Positions 36,486 to 50,706 are shown, numbered from the stretch's first letter. The stretch is 64,000 nucleotides of DNA from Neurospora crassa OR74A (GCF_000182925.2 NW_011929460.1:78474-142473); one strand, 5' to 3'. Notes: generated from the letters alone by a model not told the origin. Numbers and translations: made by a program.

Positions 36486-39400
36486 TTAACCTCAGATTAG
36501 GTAGGAATACCCGTTGAATTTAAATATATTAATAAACGGAGGAAAAAAAACTAATAGGGATTACCCTAGTAATAGCGAATAAAGTAGCAATAATTTAAAT
36601 TTAAAATCTAACTTCGGCCTAAATTATAATTTATAAAGGAAGCTTTTAGTAAGGCACCTTCTAAATCCCTTAGAATAGAACGCTATAAAGGGTAAGAGTC
36701 TTATATAATTGGATGCTAATCTAATATAAAATTCCTTCGACGAATCGAATAATTTAGGAATATTATTTAAAATAGGAGGTAAATTTCTTCTAAAGCTAAA
36801 TACCGGCTAGAGATTAATAATATATAAATAGAATAATTAAAAAATAAAAAGCACTTTAAAAAGAGGGTTAAATAGTATATGAAATTATTAAAAGGGAAGT
36901 GTTTATAATTAGACTTATACTATTTTAATTATCTAGTATTTTTATTAGTATATTTAGGACAGTTTAAACCAATATCGATTTTAGTAGGGGGATAAAGGTC
37001 CGGGGAACGTAGCTCCTCCGGGAATATTATAACCTTGGGCGTAATACCCTCGCTAGGATTGAAGTTCGCGTATTTATAAGGATATTAGTATAATAGTTAT
37101 TAACGACCTATTTTGAAATATAAATTAAAGAATTAAGGTTTTATACGAATATTTAAATATAAAACCCATATATATAATAAAAGTAAATATAAGTAAGAGT
37201 TTCGGTATATTATCGACCGATCTTAATATATTCGGATAGATTTAAGTAAGAATATTAAACCTTAGACCCGAAAAATAGTAAACTATACTTAAATAGGGTA
37301 AAGCTAAAGGAAATTCTAATAGAGGCTTACAACGGTTCTAACGTATAAATTGATTATTAAATCTAAGTATAGGGGCGAAAGACTAATTGAACTATTTAAT
37401 AATTAGTTACTACTAAAATTTCTTTTAAAATAATAATATTATTCTTTAATTTTATAAAGTAAAGCGAATAATTAGGGACTCGGGGGCGCTTTTTAGCCTT
37501 CATCCATTCTCAAATTTTAAATATATAAGAAGCCCTTATTATTTAATTGAATGTAGGCATTCGAATATACTAATATTAGTAGGCTATTTTTAATAAGTAG
37601 AATTAGTAATATAAAATAAACCGAACGCGGGGTTAAGGTATTGGAATAAACGTTTATTAAATACTATAAAAGGCGTTAGTATATTTTAATAGTAGGATAG
37701 TAGCTATAGAAGTCGGAATCCGCTAAGGACTATATAATAATTTACCTACCGAATATACTAGCCCTAAAAATAGATAATACTTAAACGTCCTACTTATACC
37801 CTACCTTTAGAGTAAAAATAATATTTTAAGGAGTAGACGGTTATAGAGGTTAGTAACGAAGCTTAGGGCGTGAACCCGGGTCGAATAGCCTTTAGTATAG
37901 ATTTTAGTAATAGTAGTAAATATTTTAATAAGAATTTGAAGGACCGAAGTAGGGAAAAGTTCTATATAAATAGCGGTTAGATATAAGTTAATCGATCTTA
38001 AGCTATAGGGAAATTCTATTTTAAAGGGGTACTTATATTCTATATAGCGAAAGGGAAGCCGGTTAATATTCTAGTACTTAAATATAAGTTTTATATAGTA
38101 ACGTAATTAAACGTAGAAATAACGGTAGGGGCCCCGGATAGAATTTTCTTTTCTTCTTAATAGTTTATTATTTTAAAAACAATTTATTTAGAGATAGGGT
38201 TTAATAGCCAGAAGAGTCCAATACTTCTATCGGGTCTAATATATTCTTAACGTCCCTTAAAAATCCGCGGAAGGGAATAATTCTTACGCTAAATCGTATT
38301 TATAACCGCAATAAATCTCTAAGGTAAATAATTTTTAATTAATAGAATAATATAAATAAAGGAAGTCGGTAAAATAAATTTATAATTTTAGGAAAAGGAT
38401 TAGCTTTAAGGGTTAGGTACGTTGGGTTTTAAGTAAACGCCCTAAGAGTAGATTACTATTAGTCGGGCAACCGGCCAGCGGCTTTTAATATCCGGGTATA
38501 GAAGCCTTTAATAGACTTTAATTATTCGGCGTATATTTAATAATTAATTTAGAATTAGTATAGATAGGGGGAATCTAATTATTTAATTAAAATATAGTAT
38601 TATAATAGCTAGAAAATAGTATTAATATAATATAATTTCTATTTAATATTTTGAATATTAAAGTGAAGAAATTTAATTAAGCGTAGGTAAACGGCGGGAA
38701 TAACTATAATTCTCTTAAAGTAGCTAAATACTTTATTATTTAATTAGTAATATATATAAATAGATTAATAAAATTCCTACTATTCTTATTTATTATTTAA
38801 CGAAATTATAGTTAAGGGAATAAGTTTAGCAAAATTAGCGGGGAAAGAAGATTCTATTAAATTTAACTCTAGTTTAATATTATAAAAAGATATAGGAAAT
38901 ATAGAATAGGTAGGAACTTTAGCGCTAGTAAAATACTACTATTCCTATTATTTTTTTATTTATTTAATTAAATAGGGCTAAATTTTCGTCCAACTTCTAA
39001 TTTTAAAGTCCTTTGCAAACCGACCCGGGTTAAAGATATTATTAAGTAGGGAATTTAATTAGGGCGGTATATTTATTAAACTATAATGTAAGTATCTTAA
39101 AGGGGGCTTATAGAGAATAGAAATCTCTAGTAGAATAAAAGGGTAAAAGTCTCTTTGATTTTGATTTTTAATATAAATATAAATTATAAAAGTATAGCCT
39201 ATTGATCCTTTAGTCCTTCGAAATTTGAAGCTAGAGGTGCTAGAAAAGTTACTATAGGGATAATTAGTTTATAGCGGCCAAGCGTTTATAGTAATATTGC
39301 TTTTTAATCCTTTAATATCGGTTTTTCCTATTATATTGAAATAGAATTCGGTAAGCGTTAGATTATTTACTTATTAATAAGGAATATAAATTGGGTTTAG

Positions 39401-39821
39401 ATTATTATAAAATAGATTAATTTTACCCTACTAATAACCTTATTATAATAGTAATTAAATTTAATATAAAAGGAACCATTTATTTAAATAATTGGTTTTT
39501 GCGGTTGTTTAACCGGGCAGTACTACAACACTACTATTTACTAAATAATAATTAAACGCCTCTAAATTAAAATTTATATTAGAATATAATAATACTTTTA
39601 ATATATTATAGACGTATAAGAATAGGCTCCGGCCTTGTATTTTAGTAAGCAATTCCTCCGTTGGCCTTAAAGTAGCTAGCGGTAATTCGTATATTATAAT
39701 TTTAATACATACTAAATCAAATCCTTTATAAACAATTTAAATATACAAAAGGGTCCTATAAATAGTAGAATAACCTTATTATTACAATCTACTAAAGGTA
39801 AGCCCTCCTTCGTTTAAATTT
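36486..39821 (+). pseudogene. 28S (LSU) rRNA, copy 5, RIP-mutated
   Basis: 5' TTAACCTCAGATTAGGTAGG, two changes in the first ten bases. Sarcin-ricin loop at 39463-39476 is AATATAAAAGGAAC, four changes and among the worst in the array. 3' limit after CCCTCCTTCG. Same 3336 bp length, no insertion. Confidence 0.93.
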
Positions 39822-40774
39822 CCTAATAGAAGGATCCGCCTAATAAATAAGTATTTACTAAGGGGTCCCCCCGAAATTTAATTATTAAAGCTTAAAAGGG
39901 CGAAAGCACCTTACTAAAGGGAAAGTATAGGGTAAATAGGGATAAGAAAGGGACTTAGTCAAATTTAGCATCTCTTAGGTTTAAATAATATTACCTTAGG
40001 GGTATAGGTAGGCCGGGTATAAAGGGTCTACCGTATTAGTAGCTAGCTTATAGAAGGCTCGGTAGCTATATATAGTATATACCTAAGGAAGCGTCGACCG
40101 GTATAATATATATAGGTACAGCTAGGCCAGGCCTTTATAAATTTTAATAACTATAATAGGTAGGGTAAATAAGAACAACCGACCGAGCGGCGGCGGGGTA
40201 GGAGTAACTGGGTAGGCGAATAATTTTTAAATAAATTTATAATTCTAAATAAATAAATATATTCACAACCGGGTTAGGTATAGCGCTAGGTAGGTAAGCG
40301 TATTCGAATTATATAAAATAGTATAGAAAAAAGAGGGTAAGTAAGTACATCCGGGCAGATTAGGTATATAAGGTAGGCAAGCGCATTTAAATATAGAATT
40401 TTTATATAAATAGTAACTATATTAGGAAGGTAAGGGCGAAGGCCTATATAGGGTAAATAAAAAGGACCGAGAGGCTTAGGGGGGCTAAGGGGTTACTTTC
40501 TAATTCCTATTAAAAGGGGTTTATTAAAGGAAAAGGTAGAGTAATAGTAGGAGGGGGTAAGTAAATAAAAAAATTATATAGTTAAATAAAAGTATTTATA
40601 GCTTTTTTATTAAAAGACGTAGTAGGGTAAATAGAAAAAAATTATATAAGATTATATTTTTATATAAGGTAAAAGTATAAAGAGGGAGGCTATTTTTTTA
40701 ATTTTTAGGTAGGCGAGGCGGTAAGTAGGTTATTTAAACTGGGAATAGTTTAATCTTTAGGGGGGGAGCGAAAA

Positions 40775-41124
40775 TTTCTTTCTTCTTTTTCTTTTCCTTT
40801 TTTATTTATTTATTTTTTTTCTTTCTTCTTTTTCTCCTCCCTCTTTCTTCTTCCTACTTTTATCCTCTTTATTACTCTTCCTCCTCCCTTTCCTTTCCTC
40901 TCCGTCTTCCTTCGTTTTAATCCTTTTTTTCTTTTCTCTTCCTTTTTCTTTTTTCTTTTTAGCTTTTAACCTCTTTTTAAGGCTTTCCTCTCTTAATATT
41001 TCTTTCCTTATACCTCCAAACCCTCCTCCGTTCCCTTCTTTTATATTATATCTATACAAGGATAAAAAAATAATATAATTAATATATAAATAAAATAAAA
41101 AAGGTTCTTATTCTTCTTTTCTTT

Positions 41125-41172
<48 letters not shown>

Positions 41173-41296
41173 TATATTTTTCTTACTTTCCTTCTACCTT
41201 TTTACTTTTATAATATCTTACCCCCTTAGTAAGCTTCTTCCTTTCTTTTTCTTTTTATTCTTCTTTTCGTCCTCTTATTCTACCTCCAAATCTTTA
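40775..41296 (+). repeat. C/T-only tract with poly-T (44 T at 41126-41169), copy 5
   Basis: The T run of 44 is the only value that is neither 43 nor 48 in the array. Pyrimidine flanks nearly identical to copy 1, in contrast to the heavily divergent rRNA parts. Confidence 0.9.
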
Positions 41297-41882
41297 TTAG
41301 GTAAGGGCGTTTATAAAGTAAATAAACACTTTTAGAATAGTAGGAGCCGGATTATAATAAGGGTAGAGGTTTTTTTTATAAATATAGGAAGAAGAAGGTA
41401 TTCGGAGGTAATTAAATCGATTAACTAGAACCTATACGGTCTTAAATGAATTGTTAGGGAAGGGTAAGTAAATAATTGATAGTAGGAAAGAAGAAAAAGA
41501 AGAAAAAAAGAAAAAAAAAAAAGAAATTTTAAAAATAGTAGAAGAAGAAGGGTAATAGAATTTAGGGGGTATAAATAGTTAGTAAAGTAAATAGGGTATT
41601 AGGTAGTTTTAGTTGTATAGGTAGGGAGGATATATTAAAGTTAGTATATTAATAAAGAAAGTTAAATTAGTAAATATAAAAAGAAAAAAATAAGAATAAT
41701 ATAAATACTTTTAGTATAGTTATAAGATATTGTAAATTATATTAGGGAAAATAAAAAGTAATTAACTTTTTACTTAGTAGAAATATAGTTTAAATAGACG
41801 CTATAGGGTAAATACGTCTACTTTATATAAAAAAAGCGTAGCCGAAGTTGAAAAAGTAGAAAAAGGAAAAGTAATAAAGGGT

Positions 41883-42200
41883 AGTACTTATTAAGTATAA
41901 GGTAAGTAAGAATAATTAGGTAGGTAAGGAAGGTGCAATCGACCTTTAGAAGCTGAAGTTTTAAAAAGGAAAATTGCGAATAGGTAGTATTTATTAAGTA
42001 TAGGGTAGGTAAAAACTATAGGGTAAGTATAATAGGCTTATATAAGAAAGGTAAAATTAAAATTAAAAAGAAAAAAATAGTAAACGGGTAGTACTTACTA
42101 AATATAGGGTAAGTAGGAATAATTAGGTAAATAAGGAAAGCGTAATTAATTTAATAAGGAAGGTATAGTCTTTATAAATTTAAAGCGAGATTCTTAAAAA
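41883..42200 (+). repeat. Subrepeat cluster, copy 5
   Basis: Starts AGTACTTATTAAGTATAAGG. Middle unit marked by GGGTAGGTAAA, third by GTACTTACTAAATATAGGG. Role unknown. Confidence 0.58.
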
Positions 42201-42245
42201 GGTACGACCTAATTGGGTAGTTGGGTGGCTGTAAGTCGATTTTTA

Positions 42246-42342
42246 AAATTTCCTATACTAGGGAATTTTGTAAGAGTTAAAAAGTTGTAGTTTAAACTAT
42301 TAGACTATACTATCCCTAAATTCGAAGTTAAAAGGTATATAA
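42246..42342 (+). promoter_or_regulatory. Candidate Pol I promoter / start region, copy 5
   Basis: AAATTTCC-7-GGGAATTT kept at 42246-42268; TATATAAGAAAGAGTAGT from 42336. Confidence 0.33.
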
Positions 42343-43015
42343 GAAAGAGTAGTAGAGAGTAATAGGAAAAAGTAAGTAGTAAAATTATTTAATCGTCCTT
42401 ACCTCCGGCTCCCTTTTATAAGTATAAATAAAGACATATAGGGCCTACTCTATTTAGAAGCCTTCTATAGGAGGGCTATTCTAATTTATAGCTTAGGTAC
42501 CTTCCTACAGTAATTTATAAAGGAAATTAAATTCTAATTTATAGAGTATTATTATTATATAGCTCCCTATAGTCTATTAAGGAATTAATATTAATAGCGC
42601 AAACCACTTTAGTACTATTCTAATAAGGGTTCTACCTCTACTGGATAATATTTAAAAAAATTCTATAAGTACTAAGGAATACCCTATAAACGCCGAGGGG
42701 TAGGCTTTATAAATAATTAACTATTAGCTAAATTTATTTATAAATTACTAAGAGTACCGGTTAATTAGGGAAACCTTCGGGTAGAACCTTCTATATTAAG
42801 CCTCCTCTTAGAATATATAAGTAGTATATAAAAGGCGCTTTATATTTTCCTATCCTCCTACCGACTACGCTCTAGAGAATTTAGGAAGGGAAAGTAAATA
42901 CGTATTTTAAAGTAAATTTAGCCCTACTATATAAGCTTCGGACCGCCTACCTTCGTAATTTTATAAATTCTTCCATTCGCTTACGAACAGTTAATTTTTT
43001 TAGGCGTACGATAAT

Positions 43016-44811
43016 TACCTAATTGATTTTACTAGTAGTTATATACTTATCTCAAAGATTAAGCTATATATATTTAAATTTAAGTAATTAAACCGCGAAA
43101 CTACAAATAGCTTATTAAATTAATTATAGTTTATTTAATAGTACTTTACTATATAAATAACCGTAGTAATTTTAAAGCTAATATATATTAAAAACCCTAA
43201 TTTTGGAAAGGGTATATTTATTAAATTAAAAACCAATACCCTTCGGGGCTAATTAATAATTTATAATAATTTCTCGAATCGTATAGCCTTATACTAGCGA
43301 TAGTTTATTCAAATTTCTACCCTATTAACTTTCGACGGCTAGGTCTTAGCTAACTATAGTAATAATAAGTAATAGAGGGTTAGGGCTCGACCCTAGAGAA
43401 GGAGCCTAAGAAACAGCTACTATATTTAAAGAAGGTAGTAAGCGCGTAAATTACCTAATTCCAATATAGGGAGGTAGTAATAATAAATATTAATATAAGG
43501 CTCTTTTAGGTCTTGTAATTAGAATAAATATAATTTAAATCCTTTAACGAAGAATAATTGGAGGGTAAGTCTAGTACTAGTAACTGTAGTAATTCTAATT
43601 CTAATAGCGTATATTAAAGTTATTAAAATTAAAAAGCTTGTAATTGAACTTTAGGCTCGGCCCGTTGGTCCGCCTTACCGCGTATATTAATTAAATCGGG
43701 CCTTTTTTCTTAGAGAACCGTATACCCTTTACTAGGTATATTAGGGAACCAGGACTTTTACTATAAATAAATTAAATCGCTTAAAGAAAGCCTATATTCG
43801 AATATATTAGTATAGAATAATAGAATAGGACGTATAGTTCTATTTTATTAATTTCTAGGACCGCCGTAATAATTAATAGGGATAATCGGGGGTATTAATA
43901 TTTAATTATTAGAAGTAAAATTCTTAGATTTATTAAAGATTAATTATTATAAAAGTATTTACTAAGGATATTTTTATTAATTAAGAACGAAAGTTAGGGG
44001 ATCGAAGATAATTAAATACTATTATAGTTTTAACTATAAATTATACCAATTAAGGATTGGATAGTGTTATTTTTTAACCTATTCGGCACTTTACAATAAA
44101 TTAAAATATTTGGGCTCCTGGGGGAATATAGTTACAAAGCTAAAATTTAAAGAAATTAATAGAAGGGCACTACTAAGGGTAGAGCCTATAATTTAATTTA
44201 ATTTAATATAGAGAAACTTACTAAGTTTAAATATAATAAGGATTAATAAATTGAGAGCTCTTTCTTAATTTCGTAAGTAGTAGTATATAGCTATTCTTAG
44301 TTAGTAGAGTAATTTATCTATTTAATTATAATAATAAACGAAACTTTAATTTACTAAATAGCCTATATTACTTTAATAGTATATTAGCTTTTTAGAGGGA
44401 CTATCGGTTTAAGCCGATAGAAATTTAAAGTAATAATAAGTTTATAATACCCTTAAATATTCTAGGCCGTACGCGCGCTATATTAATATAATTAGCGAGT
44501 ATTCCCTTAGCTGGAAGGTTTAGGTAATTTTATTAAATTATATTGTACTAGGGATAGAGTATTATAATTATTACTCTTCAATAAGGAATCCCTAGTAAAT
44601 GTAAATTATTAATTTATATTAATTACATTCCTGCCCTTTATATATACCGCCCGTTGCTACTACCGATTGAATAGTTTAGTAAAGCTTCTAGACTAGCCTA
44701 GGGAAGTCGGTAACGACTACCCAAAGCTAGAAAATTATTTAAATTCAGTTATTTAGAGGAAGTAAAAGTTATAATAAAGTTTCTATTGGTAAATTAGTAG
44801 AGAGATTATTA
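43016..44811 (+). pseudogene. 18S (SSU) rRNA, copy 6, RIP-mutated
   Basis: The 5' end TACCTAATTGATTTT is the best-kept start and fixes the 18S start of the other copies by alignment. End AGATTATTA. The 530 loop reads GTACTAGTAACTGTAG, almost destroyed. Decoding segment ATATATACCGCCCGTTG. Thus the least damaged 5' end and the worst 530 loop occur in one gene. 1796 bp. Confidence 0.94.
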
Positions 44812-45002
44812 TAAAGTTATAAAACTCCTATAAACTATTATAAATCTTACTTATACAATTACTTCGGCGCTAGCGGTCTAGAAAGGCCTTCGGGCCCTCC
44901 CGGATCCTCGGGTCTCCTATTCGTAGGAAACTGCCCGCTGGAGTGCCGAAACTAAACTCTTAATATTTTATATCTCTCTAAATAAACTTTTAAATAAATT
45001 AA
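44812..45002 (+). other. ITS1, copy 6 (reference for taxonomy)
   Basis: 191 bp, the same as in the other copies. Retains ACTTCGGCGCTAGCGGTC, GGCCTTCGGGCCCTCCCGG, ATCCTCGGGTCTCC, and CTGCCCGCTGGAGTGCCG, followed by TCTCTCTAAATAAACTTTTA. From memory this matches the pattern of Sordariaceae ITS1 once C-to-T changes are discounted. A database comparison would be needed to name a genus. Confidence 0.75.
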
Positions 45003-45161
45003 AATTTTTAATAACGGATCTCTTAGTTTTAACATTAATAAAGAACGTAGTGAAATACAATAAGTAATATAAATTATAAAATTTAGTAAATTATTGAATC
45101 TTTAAACGTATATTACGTTTATTAATATTCTAATAAATATATTTATTCGAGCGTTATTTCA
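45003..45161 (+). pseudogene. 5.8S rRNA, copy 6
   Basis: Start AATTTTTAATAACGG: the CpG survives here, while the AACTTT itself has lost its C. Retains AAAGAACGTAGTGAAATACA and the end GCGTTATTTCA. Normal 159-base length; ITS2 follows at 45162-45310. Confidence 0.92.
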
Positions 45162-45310
45162 ACTATTAAACTCTACTTGCATTGGGGATCCGCGGCTATC
45201 CGCGGTCCTTTAAAATTAATAGTAGGCTCGCTAATTATACTGAATATAGTAATTCTATATTACTATAATCGTATAATGGGTTCTTATTGTAAAACCCCTT
45301 ATTTCTAAAA
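45162..45310 (+). other. ITS2, copy 6
   Basis: 149 bp. Keeps the hairpin GGGGATCCGCGGCTATCCGC with its partner GCGGTCC, a GC-rich stem better kept than in most copies, and AGTAGGCTCGCTAATTATAC. Consistent with the ITS1 placement. Confidence 0.72.
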
Positions 45311-48300
45311 TTGACCTCGGATTAGGTAGGAATACCCACTAAATTTAAGTATATTAATAAGTAGAAGAAAAGAAACCAATAGGGATTGCTTTAGTAATAG
45401 TGAGTAAAGCGGTAATAATTTAAATTTAAAATCTAACTTCGATCCGAATTATAATTTATAGAAGAAGCTTTTAGTAAAGCACCTTCTAAATCCCTTAGAA
45501 TAGAGCGCTATAGAGGGTAAGAACCCTATATAATTGGATGCCGATCTAATATAAAGCTCCTTTAATGAATCGAATAGTTTAAGAATATTGTTTAAAATAG
45601 GAGGTAAATTTCTTTTAAAGTTAAATACCGGCTAAAGATTAATAGTGTATAAATAGAATAATCGAAAAATAAAAAGCACTTTAAAAAGAGGGTTAAATAG
45701 TATGTAAAATTATTAAAAGGGAAGTATTTATAATTAAACTTATACCGTTCCAATTATTTAGTATTTTTATTAGTATATTCGGGATAATTTAAGCTAATAT
45801 CGGTTTTAGCGGGGGGATAAAAGTCCGGGGAATATAGCTCCTCCGGAAGTATTATAACCCTAGGCGTAATACCCTCGTTGGGACTGAAGTTCGTATATTT
45901 ATAAGGATGTTAGTATAATAGTTATTAATAACCCGTTTTAAAATACAGACTAAGGAGTTAAGGTTTTGTACGAATATTTGAGTATAAAACCTATACGTAT
46001 AATGAAAATAAATATAAGTAAGAGCTTCGGCGTATTATTAACCGATTTTAATATATTTAAATAGATTTAAATAAGAATATTAAACCTTAAACCTAAAAGA
46101 TAGTAAATTATATTTAAATAGAGTAAAGTTAGAGGAAATTCTAGTAGAAGCTCGTAGCGGTTTTAACGTACAAATCGATTATTAAATTTAAGTATAGGGG
46201 CGAAAGATTAATTAAACTATCTAATAACTAATTACTATTAAAATTTCCCTTAAAATAGTAATATTATTCTTTAATTTTATAAAGTAAAACGAATAATTAG
46301 GGACTCGGGGGCGCTTTTTAACCTTTATCTATTTTCAAACTTTAAATATATAAGAAGCCCTTATTATTTAATTGAACGTAGGTATTCGAATATATTAATA
46401 TTAGTAGGCTATTTTTAGTAAGTAGAACTAGTAATATAGAATAAATTAAATGTAGGGTTAAAGTACTGGAGTGGACGTTTATTAAATATTATAAAAGGCG
46501 TTAGTATATTTTAATAGTAGGACGGTAGCTATAGAAGTCGGAATCTGCTAAGGATTATATAATAATTTACTTGCCGAATATATTAGCCTTAAAAATAGAT
46601 AGCGTTTAAACGTCCTACCTATACCCCGCCCTTAGGGTAAAAATAATACCCTAAGGAGTAGGCGGCCGTAGAAGTTAGTAATAAAATTTAGGGCGTGAGC
46701 CTGGGTCGAACGGCCTCTAATATAAATTTTAGTAGTAATAGTAAATATTTTAATAAGAATTTAAAGGATTGAAGTAAGGAAAGGTTCTATATAAATAGCG
46801 GTTGGATATAGGTTAATCGATTTTAAGCTATAGGGAAATTCTGTTTTAAAGGGGTATTTATACTCTGTATAGTAAAAGGGAAGCCGGTTAATATTCCGGT
46901 ATTTAAATGTAAATTTTGCGCAGCAACGTAATTGAATATAGAAATAATAGCGGAAGCCCCGGGTAGAATTCTCTTTTCTTTTTAATAGTCTATTACCCTA
47001 AAAATAGTTTGTTTAGAGATAGGGTTTAATAGCTGGAAGAGCCTAATATTTCTATTGGGTCCGGTATATTTTTGATATCCCTTAAAAATCCGCGGGAGGG
47101 AATAATTCTTATGCTAAATTGTACTTATAACTATAATAAATTTTTAAAGTAAATAGTTTTTAGTTAATAGAATAATATAAATAAGGGAAATTAGTAAAAT
47201 AGATTTGTAATTTCGGGAAAAGGATTGGTTTTAAGGGTTGGGTACGTCGGGCTTTGGGTAGACGCCCTAGGAGTAAATTGCTATTAGCCGGGTAACTGGC
47301 TAGCGGTTTTTAGTATCCGGGTATAGAAGCCTTTAATAAATTTCGGTTGTCCGGTGTATATTTAATAATTAATTTAGAATTGGTACGGATAGGGGGAATT
47401 TAATTATTTAATTAAAATATAGTATTACAATAGTTAGAAAGTAGTATTAATGCAATATAATTTCTACTTAGTACTTTGAATATTAAAGTAAAGAAATTTA
47501 ATTAAGTGTGGGTAAATAGTAGGAGTAATTATAATTCTCTTAAAGTAGTTAAATGCTTCGTTATTTAATTAGTAATGTGTATAAATAGATTAATGAAATT
47601 CCTACTATTCCTATCTACTATTTAGTGAAATTATAATTAAGGGAATAGGCTTGGTAGAATTAATAGGGAAAGAAAACCCTATTAAATTTAATTCTAATTT
47701 AATATTGTAAAAAGATATAGGAGGTATAGAATAGGTAGGAGCTTTGGCGCCGGTAAAATACTACTACTCCTATTGTTTTTTTATTTATTTAATTAAATAG
47801 GGTTAGATTTTCGTCTAACTTCTAGTTTTAAGGTCCTTCGTAGGCCGACCTAGGTTAAAGATATTATTAAGTGGGGAGTTTAGTTAGGGCGGTATATTTA
47901 TTAAACTATAATGTAAATATTTTAAAGGGGGTTTATAGAGAATAGAAATTTTTAGTAGAATAAAAGGGTAAAAGTCCCCTTGATTTTGATTTTCAATATA
48001 AATATAAATTATAAAAGTATAGCCTATCGATCCTTTAGTCCTTCGAAATTTAAAATTAGAAGTACTAGAAAAGTTACTATAGAGATAATTAATTTATAGC
48101 GGTTAAATATTTATAGCAATATTATTTTTTAATCCTTCAATATCGGTTCTTCCTATTATACTAAAGTAGAATTCGGTAAGTATTAGATTATTTACCTACT
48201 AATAGGAAATGTAAGTTAAGTTTAGATTATTGTAAGATAGGTTAATTTTACCCTACTAATAATTTTATTGCAATAGTAATTGAATTTAATATAAGAGGAA

Positions 48301-48646
48301 TTATTTATTTAAATAATTAGTTTTTATAATTATCCGACCGGATAGTATTATAACGCTACTATCTACTAAATAATAGTTAAATACTTCTAAATTAAAATCT
48401 ATATTAAAATGCAATAATACTTCTAGTATATTATAGACGTATAAGAATAAATTCCGGCTTCGTATCTTAATAAGTAATTCCTCTATTAGCTTTAAAATAG
48501 CTAGCGGTAATTTGTATATTGTAATTTTAATATATATTAAATTAAATCCTTTATAAACAATTTAAATATACAAAAGGGTCCTATAAATAATAAAATAACC
48601 TTATTATTATAATCTACTAAAAGTAAGCCCTCCTTCGCTTAGATTT
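45311..48646 (+). pseudogene. 28S (LSU) rRNA, copy 6, RIP-mutated
   Basis: 5' TTGACCTCGG intact. Sarcin-ricin loop at 48288-48301 is AATATAAGAGGAAT, four changes including the last base. The 3' terminus keeps GTAAGCCC and CTTCGCTTAGATTT, the least altered LSU end in the window and the guide for placing the others. 3336 bp. Confidence 0.93.
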
Positions 48647-49599
48647 CCTAGTAGAAGGGTCCGCCTAATAAGCGGGTATTTACTAGGGGGTCCCCCCGAA
48701 ATTTAGTTACTAGAGCCTAAGAAGGTGAAAGCGCTTTATTGGAGGGAAAATATAGGGTAAATAAGGATAGGAAAGGGATTTAATTAAATTTAGTATCTCC
48801 CGGGTTTAAACGATGTTACCCTAGGGGCGTAGGCGGGCCGGATATAAGGGGTCTACTGTATTAGTAGCTAATTTATAAAAGGCTTAGTAGTTATATATAA
48901 TATATACTTAAGGAAGTATCGACTAGCGTAATATACGTAGGCACGGCCGGGCCGGGCTTTTATAAGTCTTAATAACTATAATAGGTAGGGTAAATAAGAG
49001 TAATTAATTGAGCGGTAGTAGGGTAGGAGTAATTAGGTAGGCGAGTAATTTTTAAATAAGTTTATAATTCTAGATAAATAAATATATTCGCGATTAGGTT
49101 AAGTATAGTACCGGGTAGGTAAGTATATTCGAATTGTATAAAGTAATATAAAGAAGAGAGGGTAGGTAAGTATGTCCGGGCGGGTTAGATATATAAGGTA
49201 GGTAAGTATATTTAGGTATAGAATTTTTATATAGATAGTAACTATATTAGGAAAGTAAGGGCGAGGGCCTGTGTAGGGTAAGTAAGAAGGACTGAGAAGT
49301 TTGGGGGGGTTAAAGGGTTGCTTTTTAATTCCTATTAGGAGGGGTTTATTAAAGGAAAGGGTAGGGTAGTAGTAGGAGGGGGTAAGTAAGTAAAGAAGCT
49401 ATATAGTTGAATAAAGGTATTTATAGTTTTTTTATTAAAAGATATAGTAGGATAAGTAGGAAAAGATTATACGGGATTATATTTTTATATAAAGTAAAGG
49501 TATAAAGGGGGAGGCTATCTTTTTAATTTCTAGGTAGGCGAGGCGGTAGGTAGGCTACTTAGGCTGGGAATAATTTAATTTTTAGGGGGGGAGCGAAAA

Positions 49600-49949
49600 T
49601 TTTTTTCTTCTTTTTTTTTTTTTTTTTTATTTATTTATTTTTTTTCTTTCTTTTTTTTCTCCTCCCTCTTTCTTCTTCCTACTTTTATCCTCTTTATTAT
49701 TCTTCCTCCTCCTTTTCCTTTCTTCTCCGTCTTCCTTCGTTTTAGTCTTTTTTTTCTTTTTTCTTCCTTTTTCTTTTTTTTTTTTAGCTTTTAACCTCTT
49801 TTTAGGGCTTTCCTCTCTTAATATTTCTTTCCTTATACTTTTAAACCCCCCTCTATTCCCTTCTTTTATATTATATTTATATAAGGATAAAAAAGTAATA
49901 TGATTAATATGTAAATAAAATAAAGAAGGTTTTTATTCTTCTTTTCTTT

Positions 49950-49996
<47 letters not shown>

Positions 49997-50120
49997 TATA
50001 TTTTTCTTACTTTCCTTCTACCTTTTTACTTTTGTAATATCTTACCCCCTTAGTAAGCTTCTTCCTTTCTTTTTCTTTTTATTCTTCTTTTCGTCCTTTT
50101 ATTCTACCTCTAAATCTTTA
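49600..50120 (+). repeat. C/T-only tract with poly-T (43 T at 49951-49993), copy 6
   Basis: More C-to-T changes than the other copies at the 5' part (TTTTTTTTTTTTTTTT from 49612 where others have TTCTTTTCCTTTT), still all transitions. T run equal to copies 2 and 4. Confidence 0.9.
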
Positions 50121-50706
50121 TTAGGTAAGGGTGTTTATAAAGTAAATAAATACTTTTAGAGTAGTAGGAGCCGGATTATAATAAGGGTAGAGGTTTTTTT
50201 TATAAATATAGGAAGAAGAAGGTATTTGGAGGCGATTAAATCGATTAATTAGAATTTATATAGTTTTGAATGAATTGTTAGGGAAGGGTAGGTAAATAAT
50301 TGATAGTAGGAAAGAAGAAAAAGAAGAAAAAAAGAAAAAAAAAAAAGAAATTTTAAAAGTAGTAGAAGAAGAAGGGTAGTAGAATTTAGGGGGTATAAAT
50401 AGTTAGTAGAGTAGGTAGGGTGTTAAGTAGCTTTGGTTATATAGGTAGGGAGGATATATTGAGGTTAGTATATTAATAAAGAAGGTTAAATTAGTAAATA
50501 TAAAAAGAAAAAAATAAGAGTAATATAAATACTTTTAGTATAATTATAAGATATTATAAATTATATTAGGGAAGATAAAAAGTAGTTAGTTTTTTACTTA
50601 GTAGAAATGTAGTTTGAGTAGATACTGTAGGGTAGGTACGTTTGCTTTATATAAGAAAGGTGTAGTTGAGGTTAAAAAGGTAGAAGAGGGAAAGGTAGTA
50701 AAGGGT

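Larger units (their letters stand above)
39822..43015 (+). other. Intergenic spacer 5
   Basis: 3194 bp (44-base poly-T). Order of elements as elsewhere. The antisense 85-residue Lys/Glu-rich frame at 40802-41059 repeats that of spacer 1 with one residue changed (Thr to Ile), and the + strand frame 41123-41335 is poly-Phe read from the T run; neither is a credible gene. Purine-rich run about 41483-41553. Confidence 0.85.

Noticed and set aside
41123-41335. + strand open frame starting with a poly-Phe run
   Set aside because: Translation of the poly-T and neighbouring C/T sequence; no start context and no homologue expected.
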